Shown: piece after piece, positions 7,144-14,512 of the stretch
Layout: each line of letters opens with the position of its first letter
Position numbering within the stretch: the stretch's first letter is position 1
DNA from: Candidatus Moranbacteria bacterium UBA4824
GTDB taxonomy: Bacteria; Patescibacteriota; Minisyncoccia; Moranbacterales; UBA2206
Reading direction: 5' to 3'
Assembly (NCBI GenBank): GCA_002400405.1
Contig: DHFM01000021.1
Span: forward strand, 1 to 15,609
DNA length: 15,609 bases
Translations under genes and position numbers: made by a program
The notes under the pieces: generated by a model
Told to the model about the DNA's origin: nothing
The model's database searches: none
What the model saw: the letters and a program-made list of their open reading frames with translations, nothing else

Positions 7144-7169
7144 AAAAAAACCATTTTAATGGTTTTTTT
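7144..7169 (-). terminator. Terminator-like hairpin after the FN3 gene
   Basis: Arms AAAAAAACCATT (7144-7155) and AATGGTTTTTTT (7158-7169) pair fully, with a T-run at the 3' side on both strands. On the minus strand it could end FN3-gene transcripts that read through repeat copy B, before lysS begins at 7085. The stem is GC-poor, so strength is uncertain. Confidence 0.45.
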
Positions 7170-7235
7170 ATTTGCTTCATACTTCATCCTCCCTCTCTAT
7201 CCCTCCCCTCCACTAAAAACAAAAAATATTCGCCG

Positions 7236-7250
7236 AAATTCCTGTTTGAG
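7236..7250. repeat. Short shared 13-mer from the intergenic element
   Basis: ATTCCTGTTTGAG at 7238-7250 also occurs inside the loop of copy A (5495-5507). In copy B it is outside the stem, suggesting a fragment of another copy or a rearrangement. The rest of the 408-bp gap from 7086 to 7493 holds the terminator-like hairpin, two CTTCAT heptamer units (7175-7188) and copy B. Confidence 0.5.
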
Positions 7251-7310
7251 CCCTAGATTTTTATCTAAAAATATCCTTTTTTTGTATTTTTTTGCATTTT
7301 AACCCACCTC

Positions 7311-7496
7311 ATAAAATAAAGAAATATAAATTGAGATTTTTGAGCGTTAAGAAATTCCTCATCTTCTCCCGATGTACTCATCGGGACTAGGAATTTTAGC
7401 GAAAAAATCGAAAATTTATTTCTTTATTTTATTAGGGTGGCCTTTTTTCTTTCTGCCACTTTCTTTTTGGGCAAAAAGAAAGTGGCGAGGAGTCTA
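7311..7496 (-). repeat. Covarying two-hairpin intergenic element, copy B
   Basis: Same plan as copy A. Outer arms near 7311-7358 and 7388-7434 form a long stem (AAATAAAG with CTTTATTT; AAATTCCT with AGGAATTT; TTTTTGAGCG region with GCGAAAAAA), capped by TCCCGATG-TACT-CATCGGGA (7367-7386). A conserved GGTGGCCTTTTTT linker leads to a perfect 14-bp hairpin, arms 7455-7468 and 7473-7486 with loop GGGC, and then GGCGAGGAGTCTA, which contains the TAG stop of the FN3 gene. Many bases differ from copy A in pairs that keep the stems intact. Confidence 0.82.
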
Positions 7497-10400
7497 ATTC
7501 CCAATCTTCTTCACCCACCCAAAGGTAGATTCAAAGTTTTGGATGATGAGATCTAGAACTGATTGTTGTTTGGTAGGGGTGAGAAGGGAATAGTTTTCTG
7601 AAACTGAGACATTACCATGTTTGTCAAAGGAAGCGGTTCGGAATTGATAGACACTAGCTGGTTTGAGGTCAGTTAGGACAAAGAGATGGTTTTTAGTGAG
7701 ATCAGATTTTTTAACTAGCTTCCAGTTATCTACCTTAGTAGTAGTTGGATCTTTGAGTTTATCAATCAGAGAATAGTCTTTTTCTACGCCTTGGCGGTAA
7801 GCGAGGATAGAGTTAGTGTCTTTGTCGGTGTTCCAGCTAATAATTGTTTGGATTTGAGCTTCTTTGCCAGGGAAGACGGTAGTGTCGGATTTGACGTTTT
7901 GGATAGTGGGTGGGTTGAGGTCTTCATTGGTGGTGAAACTCTGTTCTTCAGAGGATGATTCATTATTGAAAGAGTCTTTGGAAGAGACTTTGAAAGTATA
8001 TTTGGTACCAGGGAAAAGGTTGGTGATTTGGTAGCTGTGATCAGTGACAGCTTCTAGCTTTCCTGTAGTAGTCCCTTGGTCTTGGTTGTCTTTTTTGAAT
8101 TCTACTCGGGAGTCTGTTTTGACATTAGTGTTCCAGCTGATTAGGGCTGATTCGGAGGTGATGTCTTTGATTTGAACGTTAGAGATGATAGGGAGAGAGA
8201 CGGTGGTGAAAGAGTAGTCATTGGAGACGAGGGTTTGACCAGCTGAGTCTTCTCCTTTGACTCGTAGGTGGTAGGTGGTGTTTTCTTTGAGACTAGTGAG
8301 ATTAACTGTGTGGAGAGAGTTGTTAGTTTTTCCATTTTCTTCATTACCATAGGTTGTGTCTTCACCGTATTCTAATTGAGAAGAATCAATAGAGTCAGAA
8401 GCCGTCCAGCTAATGTCGGCAGAGTTGAGGGTGATGTTGTCTATGGCGATACCACTGATTTGAGGGATGTCTTCGGTAGTGAAAGATTGGGTGGAACTGA
8501 TGGCTTGGGAGTTAAGGAGTCCTGTGGACTCAGCGTAGTAGTTGTATTTAGTGCCGGCGTTGAGATTTTTGAGAATTACTTCGTGATTAGTAAGAGCAAT
8601 GGTGGTGATTTCGCTTTGGGAAGTTTTAGTGTCTTCGTTGTCAGTGTCTTGCCAATAGTAAATCTTTCCGATGGATGGTCGGTTAGTAGTCCAAGTGATG
8701 GTAGCTTCGTTGTTAGTGATGTCAACACTTGGTCCACTGGAAGTAATAGCGATAGAATAGAGACCGGAGAGGGCGGATTGAATTTCAGCTTCGGTGAAAT
8801 AGTAAGAGTCAATCATAGATTGGATTTGGGACATGATGTCGGTGAGTTGGTCGCCTTCGCCGTCGGAGTCGGTGTCTTCAGTTGGGGAGAGGGTGGTGAA
8901 GGTTAATGAATTATCTGAATCATCGGTGGATTTAATAGTAGTGTTATTATTTGAATCTTGCGTTTTAATTTGATAATAATATGTAGTGACAGAATTTAAT
9001 CCATTCAATAAAACTTCGTGGATAGTAGAAGAAACAGTACTACTTCCTTGAGTATTAGGAAAAGTATTTTCTGTCGTCCCATAATCCACCAAACTATTCC
9101 CCTCCTCACCCGTCACCCAACTAACCTTAGCACTATCATAAGTAATATCACTCACAGCAACTTCTGAAATACTTGGCCCTTCCTGTGATTCTTCAGCGTT
9201 AGTCGTAAAAGTATAATCAGTATTACTATTTACATTAGGATTATTGTTTTCGTCAGTAGCAGTGATTTTGAAATGATAGGTGGTGTTAGGAGTAAGTTCT
9301 TCCAAATCAAAAACTTGGTTGATGTTGAGATTATCGGAAGTGAGTTCGGTGCCATAGGCATTAGTCAGTCCGTATTCTAAAGTGGAAGTAGCTTGTTCGC
9401 TGGTGGTGAAGTTAATTTTAGCGGTAGTGGTGGTTTTGGAAATGTCAGTGCTAGGGTTGAAGGTGATGGTGGGAGAGGTTAAGTCTTCGGTGGTGATGAA
9501 GGTGTAATAAGTTCCTTGATTATCATCGGTGGCGGTGTCTCCGTTATACTCTGATTGAACATAGAAATAGTAACGGGTGCCTTGAGAAAGACCCGTAATA
9601 GTCACTTCATGATCAGTGGAGTCAGCATTGGTGCCTAAGAAATTTTCCGTGGTGTCCATAGTGGAACTTTCGGAATAGGTAATGGAGGAAGAAGCATCGA
9701 TATCAGTTTGCCAGTTGATGGTAGCGGTGGTGTTAGTGATTTTAGAGATAGTGACAGAATCCTCGGTGATTTTTGGTCCTGGAAGAGTTTTGAAATGATA
9801 ACCGAGATGATTGTTGTCGGCGTTGTCGTCGGTGCCGGTTATTCCGCTGGTGCTGGTAGATTTGACTTGGAAATAGTAGTCCGTGTCGGGGGTGAGGTTG
9901 GTGAGGACTACGGTGTGAGGGCCGTAGTGATTTTCTGCGTTGAAGTCATACATAGTGTCTGTTCCGACTTCAGTGGTGAAAGAGCCTTCGGTGGTGGAAT
10001 AGCCCACAGTAGAATTAGATGGGACATCAGTTTCCCAAGTGATGGTGGCTTGAGAAGTGTAGATTTTGGCTGTTTCGATTTCGACATTGTCGATTACTGG
10101 TGGAGCAGAGCTTGTTCCTCCTCCTCCTTCGCCATAGTCTTGGATACCGTTAGCTTTAGCTTGGATAGTTTCAGAGTAGAAAGATTGGTTGTTGCTAGAA
10201 TCAATAGTTTTGACTTTGTAGTAATAGTTTGTGTCAACTGCAACAGTATTGTCGGGGTAGGAATTGGTAGTTTTGGTGTAAGTTTCAAATATTTTAGAGA
10301 AGGTAGTGTTATCAGTAGAACGATAGAGTTCATATTTGGAGAAAACTTCATCTGGTTCGGAAGATATTTTCCAAGCGGTGAATAATCTAAGTTCATCAGG

Positions 10401-12149
10401 ATCAGTGAGAGTGTTAGTGGTGTCTTGGACCATAAAGGCGGTGGGGGTTTCGGGAGAGTCAATAGAAGTTATTTCTGATTCGTTGTTGTATTGATCTTTG
10501 AGTTGGAGACAAATTGTTTGGGGATCTTCTCCGTTTAGATCAATAGTGGGAGTGGAGTTGTAGGTGATATATGATTCTAAGGCTAGATTGTCTTCGCAGT
10601 CAGCGTCTCCAGACTCAGTGTCTTGAGCGATTCGCATTTGGTAGGTGGAGTCATCACTGGAAGTGATGGAGATTTCCGCTGGATCGGTGGAAGCATTAAG
10701 ATCCATGTCGGTGATGACTGGGGGTTTAGTGTCTAATGTAAAAACAGCACTCTCGGCTGTGTCAGTGTTGTTAGCGCCTTCGTTGTCGTTTATTGTGACT
10801 TGAATTTTAGCAGTGTTGTTTTGAAATTCTTCATTGAAATCTGTTTTAGGATCCCAAGTAACTGTTTGAGTAGCAGTCCAGTCTTGGCTGGAAGTGTCTA
10901 GATTGTCAGTGGCTCCAGTTGAAAGAGTGACGCAAGTTTCCCAAGAATCTCCATCCCAGTATTGAAAAGAGGGAGTAACTTCTCCTTGAGTGACTGTGCC
11001 GGAGTTTGAATCAGTGTCTCGGGCTGAATAAGTTATTGTGACTAAGCCATCTGTTCCTTGAGAAGCGGTGACATTTTGGACTTCAGGTGGAGCATTGCGA
11101 ACATATTTAACCGTAATCGAAGAAACTGTGGGGGTGTTGGCTCCGGTAGAAGTTTCGGTTATTTTGTATTGCCAATATTGGGCATTGGAATCAAAAACTT
11201 CTGGTATTGCTAAATCAGGACAAGTAACAATTGTTCCGTCGAGAGAACAATTAGCAGTATTTTCAGTAAAGTCATACCATGAAGCTGAGGAAAGTCCTTC
11301 TAATGTGGCAGATGCTCTCAAAGAAACTGTAACGGTTGTTCCAGCTGGGAGAGGAGTTGCACTTTGATCCCAAATTAATTCTCCAATCGCAGTAGCCGGG
11401 TCAACAGTATTAAATGGTTGAGAAATGACATCACCATTGGAATTATATCCATTTGTAGAAATTGTCACACTATCTAGAGTTGGGGTTTGGGCTGTGTCAG
11501 TTGTTGAGAGCGAGGCTTGATATTGGATGTATGAATCACCGGAGTGAATGCAAGGACTGGTTGAAAGATTGGCACCATTTGTAATTGAACAAGTTCCCCA
11601 CTCATCTGCTCCGGTCATTTCTTCATTATCCGCCGAGCGGGCTTGCATGGTGAGGGTTTGACCGTTAAGTGTGGCGGAATAGGAAAGAGTGCCGGAGATA
11701 AAACCACCAGTGTTTATAGCAGACGAAGTGAATGTGCCGGAAGTTGGATAATTAGTAGTTATAGATAAGCTTCCATTTGTTGCAGCCGCCGATCCTCCAC
11801 CTTGAGTAGTTGAAGCACTAGTAAGTGTATTTTTTATATAGCCAGATCCGCCACCGCCACCGCCGGAGGTATAAGAATAAGCATCATCGCTATGACCTCC
11901 ATTGCCAGCATAGCCAGCTGTACCCCTAACAGTGTAACCATAGACTGACGTTGCGACTCCACCTGCGCCACCCGCCGTTTGTGTACCACCACCAGGGAAA
12001 ACACCATTAGCTCCAATACCATTAGCTCCGGAGTTCCCTCCCCCAGCACCACCAAGAAGACCATTTGCTCCAGAACCTCCTCCACCGCCAGCAACTAAAA
12101 TAAGATTAGAATTTTGTGCAAATGAATTTTGCAAAGAGAACCAAGTCAT
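7494..12149 (-). CDS. Giant glycine-rich and fibronectin type III repeat surface protein (main part)
   Basis: 1551 residues from the first ATG of this frame; the frame is open further upstream to 12320, and the preceding gene supplies the missing signal peptide. Order: a glycine-rich domain (about 1-125, with LILVAGGGGGSGANG and LLGGAGGG, like the ALK/LTK-type Gly-rich domain), two beta-rich modules with paired cysteines (about 130-350), an Ig-like region (350-560), and about nine FN3-type domains (near 570, 681, 790, 891, 990, 1138, 1226, 1314 and 1411), each with the ITW...NLTPxTxYYF pattern. Between the fifth and sixth is a Ca-binding-like DTDSDGEGD (about 1090) and a helical linker. No LPxTG or C-terminal membrane anchor is visible; the end is FESTFGWVKKIGN. 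Probably an adhesin or cell-surface scaffold. The coding strand is unusually poor in G except at about 8905-9245. Confidence 0.85.
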   Translation of the reverse strand: MTWFSLQNSFAQNSNLILVAGGGGGSGANGLLGGAGGGNSGANGIGANGVFPGGGTQTAGGAGGVATSVYGYTVRGTAGYAGNGGHSDDAYSYTSGGGGGGSGYIKNTLTSASTTQGGGSAAATNGSLSITTNYPTSGTFTSSAINTGGFISGTLSYSATLNGQTLTMQARSADNEEMTGADEWGTCSITNGANLSTSPCIHSGDSYIQYQASLSTTDTAQTPTLDSVTISTNGYNSNGDVISQPFNTVDPATAIGELIWDQSATPLPAGTTVTVSLRASATLEGLSSASWYDFTENTANCSLDGTIVTCPDLAIPEVFDSNAQYWQYKITETSTGANTPTVSSITVKYVRNAPPEVQNVTASQGTDGLVTITYSARDTDSNSGTVTQGEVTPSFQYWDGDSWETCVTLSTGATDNLDTSSQDWTATQTVTWDPKTDFNEEFQNNTAKIQVTINDNEGANNTDTAESAVFTLDTKPPVITDMDLNASTDPAEISITSSDDSTYQMRIAQDTESGDADCEDNLALESYITYNSTPTIDLNGEDPQTICLQLKDQYNNESEITSIDSPETPTAFMVQDTTNTLTDPDELRLFTAWKISSEPDEVFSKYELYRSTDNTTFSKIFETYTKTTNSYPDNTVAVDTNYYYKVKTIDSSNNQSFYSETIQAKANGIQDYGEGGGGTSSAPPVIDNVEIETAKIYTSQATITWETDVPSNSTVGYSTTEGSFTTEVGTDTMYDFNAENHYGPHTVVLTNLTPDTDYYFQVKSTSTSGITGTDDNADNNHLGYHFKTLPGPKITEDSVTISKITNTTATINWQTDIDASSSITYSESSTMDTTENFLGTNADSTDHEVTITGLSQGTRYYFYVQSEYNGDTATDDNQGTYYTFITTEDLTSPTITFNPSTDISKTTTTAKINFTTSEQATSTLEYGLTNAYGTELTSDNLNINQVFDLEELTPNTTYHFKITATDENNNPNVNSNTDYTFTTNAEESQEGPSISEVAVSDITYDSAKVSWVTGEEGNSLVDYGTTENTFPNTQGSSTVSSTIHEVLLNGLNSVTTYYYQIKTQDSNNNTTIKSTDDSDNSLTFTTLSPTEDTDSDGEGDQLTDIMSQIQSMIDSYYFTEAEIQSALSGLYSIAITSSGPSVDITNNEATITWTTNRPSIGKIYYWQDTDNEDTKTSQSEITTIALTNHEVILKNLNAGTKYNYYAESTGLLNSQAISSTQSFTTEDIPQISGIAIDNITLNSADISWTASDSIDSSQLEYGEDTTYGNEENGKTNNSLHTVNLTSLKENTTYHLRVKGEDSAGQTLVSNDYSFTTVSLPIISNVQIKDITSESALISWNTNVKTDSRVEFKKDNQDQGTTTGKLEAVTDHSYQITNLFPGTKYTFKVSSKDSFNNESSSEEQSFTTNEDLNPPTIQNVKSDTTVFPGKEAQIQTIISWNTDKDTNSILAYRQGVEKDYSLIDKLKDPTTTKVDNWKLVKKSDLTKNHLFVLTDLKPASVYQFRTASFDKHGNVSVSENYSLLTPTKQQSVLDLIIQNFESTFGWVKKIGN

Positions 12150-12313
12150 TCCACCACCCCCACTCGTATAACCATATCCACCTCCGCCATATCCACCAGA
12201 AGGATTTCCGCCAGCTCCACCAACTAAAATATAGTATGTTGTACCAGGAGTTACTGATAATATTCCAATGCTTGATCCACCAACACCACCGGGGTAAGTT
12301 ACTCCTAAATTAG

Positions 12314-12895
12314 TTATACTCCCCCCCCCGCACCCTTTCCAGTTATTCGAATACTCGTCGCTCCAGCCGGAACAGTATAGCTTCGCACAGTGCCAGTATA
12401 TGAAAAATTAGTAGTGCTTGTTGTCGGCAACCTTACGCTCGCCCCTGATCCGATTGTGCCGTTTTGTTGAGTACTAGAAAATGTCCCTCCAGCAAAATCC
12501 GTATCACTTGTCTGTGTGAAAGTATTTGTCGTCGTCGAAAGCGCCACGCTGTTTTCTGCCAAGACCATATTACTTGCTGAAGCATAATTGGTTGAACTTG
12601 AAGTTGGATGAGTGAGCGTGTCCCCCGACACTCCGCCTGCCCAAGATGATTGAGAAAAAGTATAAGTCGCCGCATAAACCAAGTTATAATTTTCAAATAC
12701 TAAAACAGCTACAATAAGGATGAGAGCAAAAACAGCAGAAAAATATTGCCATCTTTTTTTGAAAGGAGAAATGATTTGTTTTTTTATCTGTTTCATTCTT
12801 TCCAACGCAATTCTAATTCGATAGCCAAAATACAACGGCAAGACTATCTCCCGCTTTTTTCTTGTGTTAGTTTTTTTGTTTCTTGTTTTTGTCAT
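12314..12895 (-). CDS. N-terminal part of the giant surface protein, cut off by a poly-G frameshift
   Basis: 193 residues. A strongly basic start precedes a hydrophobic segment (FSAVFALILIVAVLVF) ending near VYAATYTF, which reads as an uncleaved or type I signal sequence for export. An alternative start at Met34 (12794-12796), preceded by GGAAAGA, would give a more usual signal length. Next comes a Ser/Thr-rich, beta-rich exported domain (SQSSWAGGVSGDTLTHP) and YTVPAGATSIRITGKGAGGG, the typical entry into a glycine-rich domain. The frame stops right after the G tract (12321-12329 on the complementary strand). With one more G the reading continues as SITNLGVTYPGGVGG, then YYILVGGAGG, into the following gene without a stop, so the two entries are very likely one protein of about 1800 residues. 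Confidence 0.8.
   Translation of the reverse strand: MTKTRNKKTNTRKKREIVLPLYFGYRIRIALERMKQIKKQIISPFKKRWQYFSAVFALILIVAVLVFENYNLVYAATYTFSQSSWAGGVSGDTLTHPTSSSTNYASASNMVLAENSVALSTTTNTFTQTSDTDFAGGTFSSTQQNGTIGSGASVRLPTTSTTNFSYTGTVRSYTVPAGATSIRITGKGAGGGV
12321..12329. other. Nine-C homopolymer at a frame junction
   Basis: C9 on the plus strand (G9 on the coding strand) lies exactly where the two parts of the surface protein go out of frame. Ten or seven G would fuse them; eight would stop after AGGEYN. This is either a slippage (phase-variable) tract or a sequencing or assembly length error. Confidence 0.85.
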
Positions 12896-12912
12896 TTTCT
12901 GTTTTTTTAGCT

Positions 12913-12941
12913 GTAGAGACGAGGCAGTGCCTCGTCTCTAC
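12913..12941. repeat. Perfect 13-bp palindrome of the GTAGAGACG type
   Basis: Arms GTAGAGACGAGGC (12913-12925) and GCCTCGTCTCTAC (12929-12941) pair perfectly around AGT; a partial echo TTGCCTCGTTTCTA follows. There is no T-run beyond either arm, so it is more likely a dispersed repeat than a terminator. It occupies the gap between the ATPase gene and the surface-protein gene. GTAGAGACG...CGTCTCTAC palindromes are common in several bacterial groups (recalled, not checked). Confidence 0.85.
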
Positions 12942-13016
12942 GGGTTGCCTCGTTTCTATTTTCTTTTGTGATTTTATTCTACCATCTTTCGGTTGTTTTT
13001 CAAAATCAAATAAGCC

Positions 13017-14204
13017 CTAAAAAACCACTGGCGAAACAAATCCTTTTTTCTCAATAAATTCTTTAGAAATAATTTTGTAATTTTTAATCCCTAATTTATT
13101 TGATAATTTTTCCAATTTGGCAAAATCCTTCTCCCCTCCTCGAAGTTTCACTTCAAAAGCAAATTTGTTTTCTAAAATCAAATCAATTTCCGCTGTGTTT
13201 CTTTGATTATAAAAACTGATTTTTCCATATTGTCCAATTTGATTTACCAGTGCATTTTCAAAAAGCTGAGAATCATTCACATTGCCAATAATTTTCAACA
13301 TTCCCGTATCTGAAAAATATACCTTTTTCCCACCAGCCACCGCACGATCAATTGATTTGGAATATTTCGGCAAAAGTTTAATGATGAAAGTCCCTTGTAA
13401 AAATTCCAAATATTGATAGGTTTTTACTCGGCTGATTCCCAGCTCGCTGGAAATTTTTGCCACATCTAACATTGAGCCGACTCTCGGCACAAGTAGTAAA
13501 ATCAGATCTCTAAGTTCTTGAATGTCTTTGTAATCAGAAAGGATTTTCAAATCTTTTTCAAAAAATGAAACGAAGATATTTTTCAAGATTTTTTCTTTGA
13601 TCTTTTTTTCTTTTTCCAAAACTACCGCCGGAAAACCGCCATACTCCAAAAAGTTTTCATAAGCTGTTTCATATTTTTTATGATAAAAAATATCACTTTT
13701 CTTGATGGCTTCTCCTATTGGCAAAAGGGTGGCATCCTCGGCTGAAATTTTATCTTGAAAATATAGACACTCCTTGAAACTCAAAGGATTAAGTTGAAAA
13801 ATGAATTTCCGGCCGGAAAGAGACTCGGGGAAAAGATTGTTCAGATAAAAATTAGATGAACCGGTTACGATGAATTTGACTTGATAATGATCAATCAGGT
13901 ATTTGATTATTTTGGTAATTTCCGGAAATATCTGAATCTCATCAATGAAAACAAAAATTCTTTCTGATTTATTGTCAGTTAAGCTTAATAATCTTTTATA
14001 GATGTTATCATAATCGATATCTTCAAAATTTTTCACCTCCAATGGATTTTCAAAATCAAACCACAATTTTGCTTGGCTTTCTAGTGAATCAAAAACTTGG
14101 CGCATTAAGGTGGTTTTTCCGACTTGGCGCATACCAGTGATAACCAAAGCCTCTTTTTTGCCTAAATATTCGATTATCTCCTGAAATATAGCTCTTTTCT
14201 TCAT
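13017..14204 (-). CDS. AAA_14 / DUF4143 family ATPase
   Basis: A 395-residue ATPase of a family common in bacteria and archaea with reduced or accessory-rich genomes; its physiological role is unknown. Seen: Walker A GMRQVGKTT (24-32), Walker B FVFIDEIQ (84-91), the sensor-like IVTGSS (112-117), LSGRKFIFQLNPLSFKE after it, a winged-helix-like stretch (about 240-275, with ISSELGISRVKTYQYLEFL), and the DUF4143 end with EIDLILENKFAFEVK, where Asp341, Glu351 and Lys353 resemble a PD-(D/E)XK nuclease pattern. Length is typical and the gene looks intact. It is the only accessory gene here with a promoter-like sequence right upstream (TTGACA, an overlapping palindrome, then a leader of about 35 nt), so it is probably a single-gene unit. 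Some relatives have been suggested to act in defence or toxin-antitoxin settings, but nothing here proves that. Confidence 0.9.
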   Translation of the reverse strand: MKKRAIFQEIIEYLGKKEALVITGMRQVGKTTLMRQVFDSLESQAKLWFDFENPLEVKNFEDIDYDNIYKRLLSLTDNKSERIFVFIDEIQIFPEITKIIKYLIDHYQVKFIVTGSSNFYLNNLFPESLSGRKFIFQLNPLSFKECLYFQDKISAEDATLLPIGEAIKKSDIFYHKKYETAYENFLEYGGFPAVVLEKEKKIKEKILKNIFVSFFEKDLKILSDYKDIQELRDLILLLVPRVGSMLDVAKISSELGISRVKTYQYLEFLQGTFIIKLLPKYSKSIDRAVAGGKKVYFSDTGMLKIIGNVNDSQLFENALVNQIGQYGKISFYNQRNTAEIDLILENKFAFEVKLRGGEKDFAKLEKLSNKLGIKNYKIISKEFIEKKGFVSPVVF

Positions 14205-14239
14205 ATTTGTCTTAATATTATTACATATTTACACTTATT

Positions 14240-14257
14240 TGTATTAAAATTAATACA
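14240..14257. promoter_or_regulatory. 18-bp palindrome, candidate operator for the ATPase gene
   Basis: TGTATTAA (14240-14247) and TTAATACA (14250-14257) are perfect inverted arms with 2 bp between. The site overlaps the probable -10 box and start point of the ATPase promoter, a position typical of repressor operators. Confidence 0.4.
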
Positions 14258-14275
14258 TTATTGCTATTTTGTCAA
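14247..14275 (-). promoter_or_regulatory. Candidate sigma-70 promoter of the ATPase gene
   Basis: On the minus strand, TTGACA (14270-14275) is followed after 17 bp by TAATTT (14247-14252). The -35 box is perfect; the -10 is weak. Predicted transcription would start about 36 nt upstream of the ATG at 14204. Confidence 0.35.
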
Positions 14276-14334
14276 TAATTTCCGTAATTCCCCCGCCCAC
14301 CTTTAAATTTTAATAATCAAACAGGGCAAATTAG

Positions 14335-14406
14335 TTTTGATTTTAGAAACATTCTGAGTTTAATTTTTCTGGCTACGCCAGATCTGGCAAAGCCAGATAA
14401 TTTTTG
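14335..14406. repeat. AT-rich repeat copy interrupted by a double-hairpin insertion
   Basis: A 34-bp AT-rich segment (14335-14368) matches 15534-15567 with three differences. In this copy a 29-bp insert (14369-14397) made of two CTGGC-NNN-GCCAG hairpins in tandem is flanked by TAATTTTT on both sides (14361-14368 and 14398-14405). The copy at the window end has only one TAATTTTT and no insert. Confidence 0.75.
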
Positions 14407-14415
14407 AAATTTTTA

Positions 14416-14445
14416 ATTTTCTAACTTTTTATTTTCTAACTTTTT
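14416..14445. repeat. Perfect tandem 15-mer, two copies
   Basis: ATTTTCTAACTTTTT occurs at 14416-14430 and again at 14431-14445 with no mismatch, inside the 308-bp gap between the ATPase and DUF559 genes. The remainder of that gap holds the promoter site, the interrupted AT-rich repeat and the start of the two-hairpin repeat. Confidence 0.8.
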
Positions 14446-14462
14446 CTTTTTCTCATATTCCT

Positions 14463-14508
14463 CCTCTCCCTTTGGGAGAGGATGTCGCGTACTCGCGACA
14501 GGAGAGGG
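14463..14508 (+). repeat. Two-hairpin CCTCTCC repeat, plus-strand copy
   Basis: Hairpin CCTCTCCC-TTT-GGGAGAGG (14463-14481), then GTCGCG-TACT-CGCGAC (14484-14499), then GGAGAGGG (14501-14508). It ends a few bases after the stop of the DUF559 gene and is the inverted partner of 14879-14928. Confidence 0.85.
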
Positions 14509-14512
14509 ATCT

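Noticed and set aside
7144..7169. Plus-strand terminator
   Set aside because: The hairpin is symmetric, but no plus-strand gene precedes it; only the minus-strand use makes sense.
8376..8906. Long open frame on the plus strand opposite the FN3 gene (176 codons)
   Set aside because: The sequence is low-complexity Val/Gly/Ser, has no family features, and results from the G-rich, C-poor plus strand opposite a well-supported gene.
9708..10385. Plus-strand open frame of 225 codons opposite the FN3 gene
   Set aside because: Same cause: strand skew removes stops from the antisense frame; the amino-acid content is unnatural and the minus-strand frame has clear FN3 domains.
11834..12094. Minus-strand frame of 86 codons within the glycine-rich region
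   Set aside because: It is an alternate-frame reading of the Gly codons (GTG/GCT/GGA rich) of the surface-protein gene.
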